Shown here: positions 1 through 6,375 of the stretch, piece by piece
Position numbering within the stretch: position 1 is the stretch's first letter
Layout of the letters: each line of letters opens with the position of its first letter
NCBI GenBank assembly: GCA_947057405.1
Contig: CAMSEJ010000115.1
Location: 1 to 7,719 of the forward strand
Direction of reading: 5' to 3'
DNA from: an uncultured Roseburia sp.
Lineage (GTDB): Bacteria > Bacillota > Clostridia > Lachnospirales > Lachnospiraceae
DNA length: 7,719 nt
Position numbers and translations under genes: made by a program
The notes under the pieces: model-generated
The model's database searches: none
What the model was told of the DNA's origin: nothing
What the model saw: the letters and a program-made list of their open reading frames with translations, nothing else

Positions 1-13
1 GCAGAAGGGCCTG

Positions 14-652
14 TTAAAATCCTAACTGTTCTCCAATCAAAAGGACTTTGATACGCCCCTTCTGCCCGCTTCTGCGTGTTACGACAATCTGGTTGCAGAT
101 GCAGTCGGCGGAAAGGCAGTCGCTGCAAATCCCGGTGGAAGCGCAGGGGGTCTGTTTGCTGAGGCGCATACAGTTCGGCGGGGTCGCTGTGTTGCGGACA
201 CGGTTTACGCCTTCTTCAACGGAAGGTACGATTTTGTTCATACCGGCTAAAATGACGACTTCTTTTGGCCCGAATATAAGCGCTGCAACCCGGTTGCCGA
301 AGCCGTCGATATTAATCAGCTCGCCGTCTGTGGTGATGGCGTTGCTGCTCATGAAATAGGTATCTGCCAATAAGTGCCTGCGGTAGATCTCTTCTTTTTC
401 GGCTGCGGTCTGCGCGGTCTCGCGGTCTAAGAGACGGACAGACGGATCGGCTCTTAATGCGTCTAACAACCCGGTCTGCATCAGTGTCATGGATCCGCCG
501 AAGCCTACAACGGGATGCTCCGGAAGAAAGGTAAGCGCCAGTTCAACGGCTTCTTTGGCTGTTTTTAAGTAATAGCCGTCTATTTGCCGCCTGTTTAAGC
601 CGGAAATGACGGTGGCTGCCAGTTTTTCGTAATGGGTTTGTAAAATATCCAT
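14..652 (-). CDS. LUD-domain (LutC/YkgG-like, DUF162) protein with cysteine-rich C-terminus
   Basis: This 212-residue protein resembles the LUD family, named for lactate-utilisation proteins such as LutC/YkgG. The family's glycine-rich stretch GFGGSMTLMQTGL is at residues 50-62, and SSNAITTDGELINIDGFGNR at 102-121 matches the conserved TxDGxLxNxDGxGNR core. The C-terminal part carries six cysteines (C161, C170, C176, C179, C184, C186) in a TPC-x5-C-x2-C pattern followed by ADCICN. This could bind a metal or Fe-S cluster, which is inference. No signal peptide or membrane segment is seen, so it is probably cytosolic. I chose the start at 652, not the in-frame ATG at 667, because the upstream ATG overlaps the GGAGG ribosome site that sits 8 nt before 652. 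It is not next to lutA or lutB homologues in this window, so a role in lactate oxidation cannot be assumed. Family assignment is confident; the substrate and partners are unknown. Confidence 0.88.
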   Translation of the reverse strand: MDILQTHYEKLAATVISGLNRRQIDGYYLKTAKEAVELALTFLPEHPVVGFGGSMTLMQTGLLDALRADPSVRLLDRETAQTAAEKEEIYRRHLLADTYFMSSNAITTDGELINIDGFGNRVAALIFGPKEVVILAGMNKIVPSVEEGVNRVRNTATPPNCMRLSKQTPCASTGICSDCLSADCICNQIVVTRRSGQKGRIKVLLIGEQLGF

Positions 653-660
653 AGTGTGAA

Positions 661-665
661 CCTCC
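661..665 (-). promoter_or_regulatory. Shine-Dalgarno site that fixes the LUD gene start
   Basis: On the minus strand GGAGG lies 8 nt before the ATG at 652. The alternative ATG (665-667) overlaps this site, so it has no usable ribosome site of its own and is unlikely to be the start. Confidence 0.8.
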
Positions 666-725
666 ATAATTTATAGTATTAGTAAAATAAGGTTATCATA
701 AATAAAAAAGAAAGGGAAGCGGTTT

Positions 726-2456
726 ATGCGTGAGAATCTGAAAAAAATGCTGTCCTATTACAGGCCGTATCGCCGGGTGTTTGCGGCGGATATGTTTTTT
801 GCTATTCTGGCGTCTGTGATTGCGCTGGCAATTCCTTTGATTGCGCGGTTTATTACATCGAATATTATTTATCTGGAAAAAAGCGAGGTGCTTCGGCAGA
901 CGCTTTTGCTGGGCGTTTTGATGGCGGGGCTGGTTGCGGTGTCCTGTTACTGCAATTTTTATATTTCCAATTACGGGCATGTGATGGGGGCGAGGATTGA
1001 ATATGATATGCGCTCGGAAATTTTCGCGCATTATCAGAAGCTGTCGTTTGCTTTTTATGACAATCAGAAGGTGGGGGCTTTGATGTCGAGGATTACGACA
1101 GACCTGTTTGATATTACGGAGCTGATGCACCACGGGCCGGAAAATGTGGTGATTTCCGTGATTAAAATCTGCGGCGCGTTTATCATTATGCTCTGCATCA
1201 GCCCGCTTTTGACGGTTTTTGCATTTGCACTGATTCCGGTGATGTTTGTATATGCTTATTTTTTTAACGGGAAAATGAAACGGGCGTTTCGGCGCAACCG
1301 GGAAAAGATTTCGGAAATCAACAGCAGGATTGAGGATAATCTTTCCGGGATCCGGGTGGTAAAGTCGTTTGCGAATGAGCAGATGGAGGAAGAGAAGTTT
1401 GGGGAAGGCAACCGCGGGTTTTTGGATGCCAAGAAGAACAGTTATTTTTATATGGGCGGGTATCATGCAGGCTTGAGTTCGTTTTCGCTTTTGATCACGG
1501 TTGTGGTTTTGGTGGCGGGAGCGGTTTTTATTTCTTCTGGAAAAATTGACGTGACGGATTTGATTACGTTTCTGCTCTACATCAATGTACTGACAGAGCC
1601 GGTTAAGACGCTGATTGATTTTACGGAGCAGTTCCAGAACGGGTATACCGGGTTTGAACGGTTTCTGGAAATTATGGCGATACAGCCGGATATTGCGGAT
1701 GACGCGGCCGCGGCAGATCTGCCTGCGGTGGCCGGGGCAGTTGATTTTGAAAACGTGTCGTTTCGTTATGAGGAGAACAGCGAAAAGGTGTTGAGCCACG
1801 TCAGTCTGCATGTGGATGCGGGAGAATATGTGGCGCTTGTCGGTTCAAGCGGCGCGGGGAAGAGCACGCTGTGCAGCCTGATTCCGCGGTTTTATGATGT
1901 GACAGGTGGGAGGGTATTAATCGACGGACGGGACATTCGTTCTGTCAGACTGAAAAGCCTGCGCGATCAGATTGGAATTGTACAGCAGGATGTCTATTTG
2001 TTTGTCGGTACGGTGTTTGACAATATCCGTTACGGAAAACCGGACGCGACGCGCGAAGAGGTGATTGCGGCGGCAAAAAATGCAAATGCGCACGAGTTTA
2101 TCCTGTCGCTGCCGAACGGATATGACACCGATATCGGGCAGCGCGGGATTAAGCTGTCCGGCGGGCAAAAGCAGAGGCTTTCGATTGCGCGGGTGTTTTT
2201 GAAGAACCCGCCGATCCTGATTTTTGACGAGGCGACATCGGCGCTTGACAATGAAAGCGAAAAGGTGGTGCAGGAATCGTTGGAAAAGCTGGCAAAGAAC
2301 CGGACGACGTTTGTGATTGCACACCGGCTTTCGACAATCCGGAATGCAGGGCGGATTTTGGTGCTGACGGAACAGGGGATTGAAGAAGAGGGAAGCCATG
2401 AGGAGCTGATCCGAAAGGGCGGGATTTATGAAAAGCTGTATCATATGCACGGATAA
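726..2456 (+). CDS. ABC exporter half-transporter (permease fused to ATPase, MsbA/MdlB type)
   Basis: This 576-residue protein has the usual length and order of a type IV ABC exporter half-molecule and should work as a dimer in the cytoplasmic membrane, coupling ATP hydrolysis to outward transport. The N-terminal part has about six hydrophobic segments (roughly residues 22-45, 56-80, 138-158, 161-180, 252-272 and 276-296). The ATPase domain follows from about 338, with Walker A GSSGAGKST at 373-381, Q-loop glutamine at 420/421, signature LSGGQ at 477-481, Walker B ILIFDE at 497-502 with catalytic E502, D-loop SALD at 505-508 and switch histidine H533. All key residues are intact, which predicts an active ATPase. 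A purine-rich AAAGGGAAG precedes the ATG. No second half-transporter is adjacent, so a homodimer is the simplest guess. It is divergent from the LUD gene across a 73-bp gap. The substrate (lipid, peptide or drug) cannot be told from sequence. Confidence 0.93.
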   Translation: MRENLKKMLSYYRPYRRVFAADMFFAILASVIALAIPLIARFITSNIIYLEKSEVLRQTLLLGVLMAGLVAVSCYCNFYISNYGHVMGARIEYDMRSEIFAHYQKLSFAFYDNQKVGALMSRITTDLFDITELMHHGPENVVISVIKICGAFIIMLCISPLLTVFAFALIPVMFVYAYFFNGKMKRAFRRNREKISEINSRIEDNLSGIRVVKSFANEQMEEEKFGEGNRGFLDAKKNSYFYMGGYHAGLSSFSLLITVVVLVAGAVFISSGKIDVTDLITFLLYINVLTEPVKTLIDFTEQFQNGYTGFERFLEIMAIQPDIADDAAAADLPAVAGAVDFENVSFRYEENSEKVLSHVSLHVDAGEYVALVGSSGAGKSTLCSLIPRFYDVTGGRVLIDGRDIRSVRLKSLRDQIGIVQQDVYLFVGTVFDNIRYGKPDATREEVIAAAKNANAHEFILSLPNGYDTDIGQRGIKLSGGQKQRLSIARVFLKNPPILIFDEATSALDNESEKVVQESLEKLAKNRTTFVIAHRLSTIRNAGRILVLTEQGIEEEGSHEELIRKGGIYEKLYHMHG

Positions 2457-2481
2457 AACGGAAGCGGTTTTGGTATGGAAC

Positions 2482-2508
2482 AGGCAGCAGGACGGATACC
2501 TGCTGCCT
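2482..2508. terminator. Hairpin between convergent genes, probable bidirectional terminator
   Basis: A perfect 10-bp stem (AGGCAGCAGG / CCTGCTGCCT) with a 7-nt loop sits between the ABC exporter stop (2456) and the degV stop (2537), which converge on it. The stem is strong, but the T-tract is poor on both strands (only TTT directly after the stem on +). It may therefore be a weak intrinsic terminator or a 3'-end stabilising structure. Confidence 0.5.
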
Positions 2509-2536
2509 TTGATATGGTCAGTCCGGCAAAAAGGCA

Positions 2537-3439
2537 TCAGTGGATCGCTTTTTCAAGGATGCCAAACCCAAGGGGATACGGCCCGGTGTGTACGCCTATG
2601 GTCGCTCCGATCTGGTAAAGGGCAATTTCTTTGATGTCATATCCTTTTTCCTTTAGCACAGACAGGGCGTGATCGCGGAAGGCTTCTCCTTCTGCACGGT
2701 CATATCCGTATCCGACGGCAAGGCTGAAGCATTCGATGCCCAGCCGGCTTTCTTTTAAATATTCCAATAACAAATCCAGTGTCTTTTGAAGCGTTCGCCT
2801 GCGTCCGCGGTCGATGCCGGAGGGGAAGATTTCTCCCTGTTTTAAGGTGATGACGGGACGGATATTTAAGACGCTTCCTGCGACGGCGGCGACTTTTCCG
2901 ATGCGTCCCCCGTGTTTTAAATATTCCATATTTCCGACGGTAAAGAAAATGCGCCCGGTTCCTTTGATTTCTTCCAGGCGGGCTGCGGTCTCCTTAAGGC
3001 CGGCGCCGCTGTCGCGGAGCCTGGCGGCTTCTAATACGAAAAGGCCCTGTAAAACCGTGTTTACGGCAGCGTCTATTACCGTGATCTCTGCCTGCGGATA
3101 TTGTTCCAGAATCAGATCTTTTGCGCCGAGCGCCGACTGCATGGAACCGCTGAATTTGGTGGTAATGCAAATGCAGAGAATGGGTATTCCCTGTTTTGCA
3201 AAGGGCAGGAAGGCTTCTTCGTAATCATGGATGGAGGGCAGGGAGGATTTGGGGTAGACGCCCTTTTGATCTACCATTTGCTGGTAAAAATCACGGATAT
3301 TGATTTCGGCTTTTTCTTTTTTGTAGTTGATGCCGTCAAATGATACATAAAACGGTACAACGGTGATGTTCTGTTTCTGTGCCAGCGGCGTGGGCAGGTC
3401 GCAGGAGCCGTCGCTGATTATATGAAATAATTCGGTCAT
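2537..3439 (-). CDS. DegV-family fatty-acid-binding protein
   Basis: At 300 residues this matches the normal DegV length. Members bind a fatty acid, and the FakB proteins present it to the FakA kinase for phosphorylation and entry into phospholipid synthesis. Visible family landmarks are SDGSCDLP at 9-16, SSLPS at 65-69 (the T/SSLPS motif), TKFSGSMQSA at 94-103, MEYLKHGGRIGK at 171-182, the LNIRPVI strand at 191-197 and GVHTGPYPLG at 282-291. The DS motif usually seen near residue 123 reads VIDAAVNTVLQG here, so the serine is missing. No signal peptide is present, so it is cytosolic. The ATG at 3439 is preceded by AAAGGAA. It is transcribed alone, with a candidate promoter just upstream and the PFK terminator separating it from that gene. 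No fakA-like gene is in the window, so participation in a Fak system is inferred from family only. Confidence 0.92.
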   Translation of the reverse strand: MTELFHIISDGSCDLPTPLAQKQNITVVPFYVSFDGINYKKEKAEINIRDFYQQMVDQKGVYPKSSLPSIHDYEEAFLPFAKQGIPILCICITTKFSGSMQSALGAKDLILEQYPQAEITVIDAAVNTVLQGLFVLEAARLRDSGAGLKETAARLEEIKGTGRIFFTVGNMEYLKHGGRIGKVAAVAGSVLNIRPVITLKQGEIFPSGIDRGRRRTLQKTLDLLLEYLKESRLGIECFSLAVGYGYDRAEGEAFRDHALSVLKEKGYDIKEIALYQIGATIGVHTGPYPLGFGILEKAIH

Positions 3440-3481
3440 TTGGATTCCTTTCTTTGCAGTACATGTTTTCTGTTGTTATAA

Positions 3482-3510
3482 AGAATACTACGTTTAACCG
3501 GAAATTGCAA
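3482..3510 (-). promoter_or_regulatory. Candidate sigma-A promoter of the degV-family gene
   Basis: On the minus strand TTGCAA (3505-3510) and TATTCT (3482-3487) are separated by exactly 17 bp. They lie about 45-70 bp upstream of the ATG at 3439 and downstream of the PFK terminator. Both boxes are near consensus. The assignment rests on sequence only. Confidence 0.5.
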
Positions 3511-3561
3511 CCGTATTTTGTAGTTATAAATACCGGAATTCCAAAGGCTTAAGAAGGCATA

Positions 3562-3606
3562 GAATAAAAACAGCCCGCAGCCGGATTCTCCGGTCTGCAG
3601 GCTGTT
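3562..3606 (-). terminator. Rho-independent terminator of the phosphofructokinase gene
   Basis: On the minus strand a GC-rich hairpin is followed by TTTTTATTC. Its arms are AACAGCC/GGCTGTT, then GCAG/CTGC, then CCGGA/TCCGG, broken by one mismatch and one bulge, with a 3-nt loop. It begins 27 nt after the PFK stop codon. A smaller hairpin (CTGCC/GGCAG, 3613-3625) lies between the stop and the main stem. The layout supports single-gene transcription of PFK. Confidence 0.85.
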
Positions 3607-3632
3607 TGGAAACTGCCTGGGGCAGCAGTGTT

Positions 3633-4874
3633 TTAATCGAATAATTCTTTCATCACGATATGGCGCGGAAGCCCGTCTACAAATACAGGCGTCAGCTCGC
3701 CCATAATTAACGGACGCGCATACTGCACATATTTTTCGTTGAGGTTGGTTCCGTCTTCGGTAAACCATTCATCCGGTACATGGCGCTCTACGTTTGCAAT
3801 TTCGTGAATGTCATAAGAGCTGGTACCGCACTCATAGGGATCTTCTCCGTCACGGGTAAAGATAATCATCTTTCCGGTTTCTCCTGCAGCAGCAGCCTTC
3901 ATTGCGTCTGCGCCGGCCTGGAACGCTTCGTTGATATCCGTTAAGGATGCTAAGTGGGTAGCGGCCCTCTGTAAAGTGGAAAATTCAATGGCACGGGTCT
4001 TTAAACCTGTTTCTGTCGCAACCATCTGCGCAAGATATGCGGCGGTTCCGGACATCTGCTTGTGGCCGAATGCGTCTACGGCTACATTTTCATTGGCAAG
4101 CTCACATACATAGCGCCCGTCCGCGATTTTTACGCCTTCGGAAACGGCAATGACAACGGAGCTCTTTGTCTCGGCAAGTTCTTTTACCTTTGCCATAAAT
4201 GCGTCCATATCGAATGTCTTTTCCGGGAGGTAAATCGCGTCTGCACCGGAGCAGTCATCTCCCTTTGCAAGCGCTGCCGCTGCGGTCAGCCATCCGGCAT
4301 TGCGGCCCATAATTTCAACGATACATACGGTCGGCTTTTTCGCACCGAAGGATTCGTTGTCACGGATTACTTCTTTTAAAGAAGCCGCGATATATTTGGC
4401 TGCGGAGCCGTAGCCCGGGCAGTGGTCCGTGATAGGCAGATCGTTGTCAATGGTCTTTGGAACGCCCATAAACCTCTGGGATTTGCCGTGTGCCGCCGCG
4501 TAATCGGACAGCATCTTTACGGTATCCATGGAATCGTTGCCGCCTGCATAGAAGAGGCATTCGATGTTGTGTTTTTCCATAATTTCAAATACTTTTTCGT
4601 ATACGTCTTCATGTCCTTCGATTTTGGGCATTTTAAAACGGCAGGAGCCTAAGAATGCAGACGGGGTTCTCTTTAAGAGCTCCACGTTGATCGGATCCGA
4701 GAAGTAGTCGTCCATGTCGCACAGCTTGTCCTCTAAAAATCCTTCGATCCCGTGCACCATACCATAAACCTTTTCCACACCCAGCTTCTTTGCCTGCACG
4801 TAAACGCCGGCAATGGATGAATTAATGACGGCGGTAGGGCCGCCGGACTGTCCAACAACAATATTTCCTTTCAT
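3633..4874 (-). CDS. pfp: 6-phosphofructokinase, predicted pyrophosphate-dependent
   Basis: This 413-residue cytosolic enzyme should interconvert fructose 6-phosphate and fructose 1,6-bisphosphate in glycolysis. Family motifs are GQSGGPTAVIN at 8-18, GGNDS at 111-115, PKTIDND at 139-145 with catalytic D143, MGRNAGW at 189-195, and LQRAATHLASLTD at 301-313. Two positions that separate phosphoryl donors point to pyrophosphate. D114 stands where ATP enzymes have glycine (E. coli G104), and K140 replaces E. coli G124. With PPi as donor the reaction is reversible (EC 2.7.1.90). I chose the start at 4874 because AAGGAG lies 8 nt upstream (4883-4888) and the N-terminus then begins at the family's first strand. 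The more upstream ATG at 4940 would lie in or before the promoter. It has its own promoter and terminator, so it is monocistronic. Donor specificity is inferred, not shown; automatic annotation may simply say 6-phosphofructokinase. Confidence 0.93.
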   Translation of the reverse strand: MKGNIVVGQSGGPTAVINSSIAGVYVQAKKLGVEKVYGMVHGIEGFLEDKLCDMDDYFSDPINVELLKRTPSAFLGSCRFKMPKIEGHEDVYEKVFEIMEKHNIECLFYAGGNDSMDTVKMLSDYAAAHGKSQRFMGVPKTIDNDLPITDHCPGYGSAAKYIAASLKEVIRDNESFGAKKPTVCIVEIMGRNAGWLTAAAALAKGDDCSGADAIYLPEKTFDMDAFMAKVKELAETKSSVVIAVSEGVKIADGRYVCELANENVAVDAFGHKQMSGTAAYLAQMVATETGLKTRAIEFSTLQRAATHLASLTDINEAFQAGADAMKAAAAGETGKMIIFTRDGEDPYECGTSSYDIHEIANVERHVPDEWFTEDGTNLNEKYVQYARPLIMGELTPVFVDGLPRHIVMKELFD

Positions 4875-4907
4875 TTTGACATCTCCTTTTATTTCTTTTG
4901 TTTTCTG

Positions 4908-4936
4908 ATTATAGCAGATAGAGAAAGGCAAGACAA
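4908..4936 (-). promoter_or_regulatory. Sigma-A promoter of the phosphofructokinase gene (extended -10)
   Basis: On the minus strand TTGTCT (4931-4936) is 17 bp from a perfect TATAAT (4908-4913), which is preceded by the TG of an extended -10. The expected transcript start is near 4901, giving a leader of about 26 nt that contains AAGGAG and ends at the ATG at 4874. This also rules out translation from 4940. Confidence 0.75.
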
Positions 4937-4972
4937 GCATTAAATAACAAAATTCTCCAATAAAAAAACAAC

Positions 4973-5001
4973 TTGAATCCCCCAGGTGATAATGATATGA
5001 T
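4973..5001 (+). promoter_or_regulatory. Sigma-A-like promoter of the membrane protein/HAD operon
   Basis: TTGAAT (4973-4978) and TATGAT (4996-5001) are spaced by exactly 17 bp, about 45 bp before the ATG at 5046. It is arranged back to back with the PFK promoter; the two -35 boxes are 36 bp apart. Confidence 0.65.
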
Positions 5002-5045
5002 AATCAGGAAACCGCAGTCCGGACAGGGAAAAGAGGGGGATTTAA

Positions 5046-5303
5046 ATGAGCCGGAATATCCGTATGGCGCTTTCGGTCGCCATATACATACTGGGCCTTA
5101 TCGTTTCCGTCTACATCGGCGGCTGGGTTCTGCTGTTAAAGCCGGTAAAAGAAACGATTGCAGCCTTTGCCCTTGGCACGTTAACGCTGCCGCAGCTTCT
5201 GATATCCGCCGTGAAATGTATTTCTTCCATGACGGTTTCGGGGCTAATCTGGTGCATAGGTTATATTGCAAGCAACCATATATTTGACAGCCGTGATGAG
5301 TAA
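5046..5303 (+). CDS. Small two-helix membrane protein of unknown function
   Basis: I do not recognise this 85-residue protein. It has a short basic N-terminus (R3, R6), a hydrophobic segment at about 8-31, a short loop with K32 and K35, a second, less regular hydrophobic segment at about 48-76, and an acidic tail ending DSRDE. By the positive-inside rule the N-terminus and the K32/K35 loop are both candidates for the cytoplasm, so topology is unclear. Two cysteines (C58, C70) lie in or near the second segment. A strong ribosome site (GAGGGGGA) and a well-spaced promoter upstream argue that it is a real gene. The HAD phosphatase starts 53 nt after its stop, so they are probably co-transcribed. 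No catalytic motif is visible. Confidence 0.7.
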   Translation: MSRNIRMALSVAIYILGLIVSVYIGGWVLLLKPVKETIAAFALGTLTLPQLLISAVKCISSMTVSGLIWCIGYIASNHIFDSRDE

Positions 5304-5356
5304 ATCTCATCGAACGGCATAAAGCATTCCGGATATGCTCCGGGAAGGAGACAGAC

Positions 5357-6133
5357 ATGAAACACGCAGTTTTTTTTGATATTGACGGCACCCTGCTCGA
5401 CGAACAGATGCAGGTGCCCAAAAGTACCGTTACGGCAATCCGCAGGCTGAGGGAGAACGGGGATTTTGCGTTCCTCTGCAGCGGAAGGACCCGGGTAAAC
5501 ATCTATGCCCGGGAATTGCTGGAGGATATCGGATTTGACGGCATTATTGCCGGGTGCGGCACGCACATTGAATTTCACGGAGACGTTGTTTTTGAAAAAA
5601 CGATCCCGCAGGAAGATATCGGGCGGCTGCTTGCCCTGCTGGGAGAATGGAATGTCCCGGTCGTATTGGAGGGCAGGAACTATCTGTTTGCCGATCTGGA
5701 GGATTTCCGTGACGATCCGTATATCCTGAATCTGAAGCAGGAGCTGGGAGAGCGGTTTTGTCCGCTGGCGCAGTATGACGCCATTAACAAATTTACTGCC
5801 AACTGGAGAAAAGGGACAAAAGAGCAGATGATACGGGAGCTGTCCGGGGAATATGAGCTTTTGTTTCATGAAGGGCAGTATGTGGAAGGCATGCCTAAGG
5901 GCATTTCCAAAGCGACCGGGATTCAGTGGGTTTGTGATTATTTAAAGATTCCTCATGAAAATACATATGCGTTTGGGGACAGTGTGAATGACCTGGAAAT
6001 GCTTAGGTATGTCGGGACCGGAATTGCTATGGGCAATGCGACGGATGATGCTAAAAAGGCGGCGGATTATGTGACGGCGTCGCTGCATGAAGACGGGATT
6101 TATGCGGGATTAAGGCATTTTTTGTTGATTTAG
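5357..6133 (+). CDS. Cof-type HAD-superfamily hydrolase (sugar-phosphate phosphatase-like)
   Basis: This 258-residue protein has the four HAD motifs in order. DIDGT at 8-12 supplies nucleophile D8 and general acid/base D10, LCSGRT at 40-45 supplies S42, motif III lysine is likely K185 in GISKATG, and GDSVNDLEML at 207-216 supplies the Mg-binding D208 and D212. AMGNA at 224-228 is also typical of this group. The large insert between motifs II and III is the C2-type cap characteristic of the Cof/YidA-like subfamily, whose members mostly dephosphorylate sugar phosphates or cofactor phosphates such as PLP or FMN. The true substrate cannot be read from sequence. The ATG follows GGAAGGAG with a 6-nt gap. 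It probably shares the promoter at 4973-5001 with the upstream membrane protein. The protein is soluble with no signal peptide, and all catalytic residues are present. Confidence 0.92.
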   Translation: MKHAVFFDIDGTLLDEQMQVPKSTVTAIRRLRENGDFAFLCSGRTRVNIYARELLEDIGFDGIIAGCGTHIEFHGDVVFEKTIPQEDIGRLLALLGEWNVPVVLEGRNYLFADLEDFRDDPYILNLKQELGERFCPLAQYDAINKFTANWRKGTKEQMIRELSGEYELLFHEGQYVEGMPKGISKATGIQWVCDYLKIPHENTYAFGDSVNDLEMLRYVGTGIAMGNATDDAKKAADYVTASLHEDGIYAGLRHFLLI

Positions 6134-6193
6134 CCGTATTTTTCCGGAGGGTGTGAAATTTAATACTATAGCGAATGATGCTGGCAAAGCTCC

Positions 6194-6275
6194 GTCAGCC
6201 AGAGGACAGGGGATACTTAAGAGCCGTTAAATCCTGTTACAAGGCGAATGCCGCATCCCCTGTCCTCTGGCTGAC
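6194..6275. repeat. Long inverted repeat, perfect 21-bp arms with 40-bp loop
   Basis: The arms at 6194-6214 and 6255-6275 are exact reverse complements (GTCAGCCAGAGGACAGGG... against ...CCCTGTCCTCTGGCTGAC). The complementarity continues imperfectly outward to about 6178 and 6291, where 9 of 13 positions pair with one bulge (GGCAAAGC against GGTTTTGGC). The loop holds a small GGC-GAAT-GCC hairpin. The element is 60 bp past the HAD stop and upstream of the terminator at 6335, so it would form the 3' end of that mRNA. It lacks a T-tract of its own. It could be a REP/MITE-like dispersed repeat or an mRNA-stabilising structure; the window contains only one copy. Confidence 0.85.
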
Positions 6276-6334
6276 TGCGGTTTTGGCAGGCTTGCATGGT
6301 AGGTGGCTTGCGCTTTCAATATTTTTCGGATGGA

Positions 6335-6358
6335 TGCGGCTCTTTGCCGCAACTTTTT
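6335..6358 (+). terminator. Rho-independent terminator after the HAD gene
   Basis: A 6-bp all-GC-rich stem (TGCGGC/GCCGCA) with a 5-nt loop TCTTT is followed by AC and five T's. It lies about 200 nt downstream of the HAD stop and is the first good intrinsic terminator in that direction. The operon transcript would then include the 82-bp inverted repeat in a long 3' UTR. Confidence 0.65.
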
Positions 6359-6375
6359 ATGTTAAGAAATTATAA

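Noticed and set aside
696..1811. Long open frame (371 codons) on the minus strand opposite the ABC exporter
   Set aside because: Its product is unusually rich in H, R, N, Q and K with no domain pattern, and it lies wholly antisense to a clear ABC exporter. It is a shadow of codon bias.
3436..3768. 110-codon minus strand frame between PFK and degV
   Set aside because: It overlaps the 3' end of PFK out of frame, runs through the PFK terminator, and has no recognisable protein features.
4875..4940. 22-residue N-terminal extension of PFK
   Set aside because: It would need a start inside the -35 box of the predicted promoter, has no ribosome site, and the family N-terminus begins at the 4874 start.
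6178..6291. Inverted repeat as a tRNA, riboswitch or insertion-sequence end pair
   Set aside because: No cloverleaf or known aptamer core is visible and no transposase lies between or beside the arms; only a repeat or structural element is supported.
6175..6375. 66-codon + strand open frame across the inverted repeat and terminator
   Set aside because: It reads through both palindrome arms and the terminator stem, has no good ribosome site and shows no protein-like pattern.
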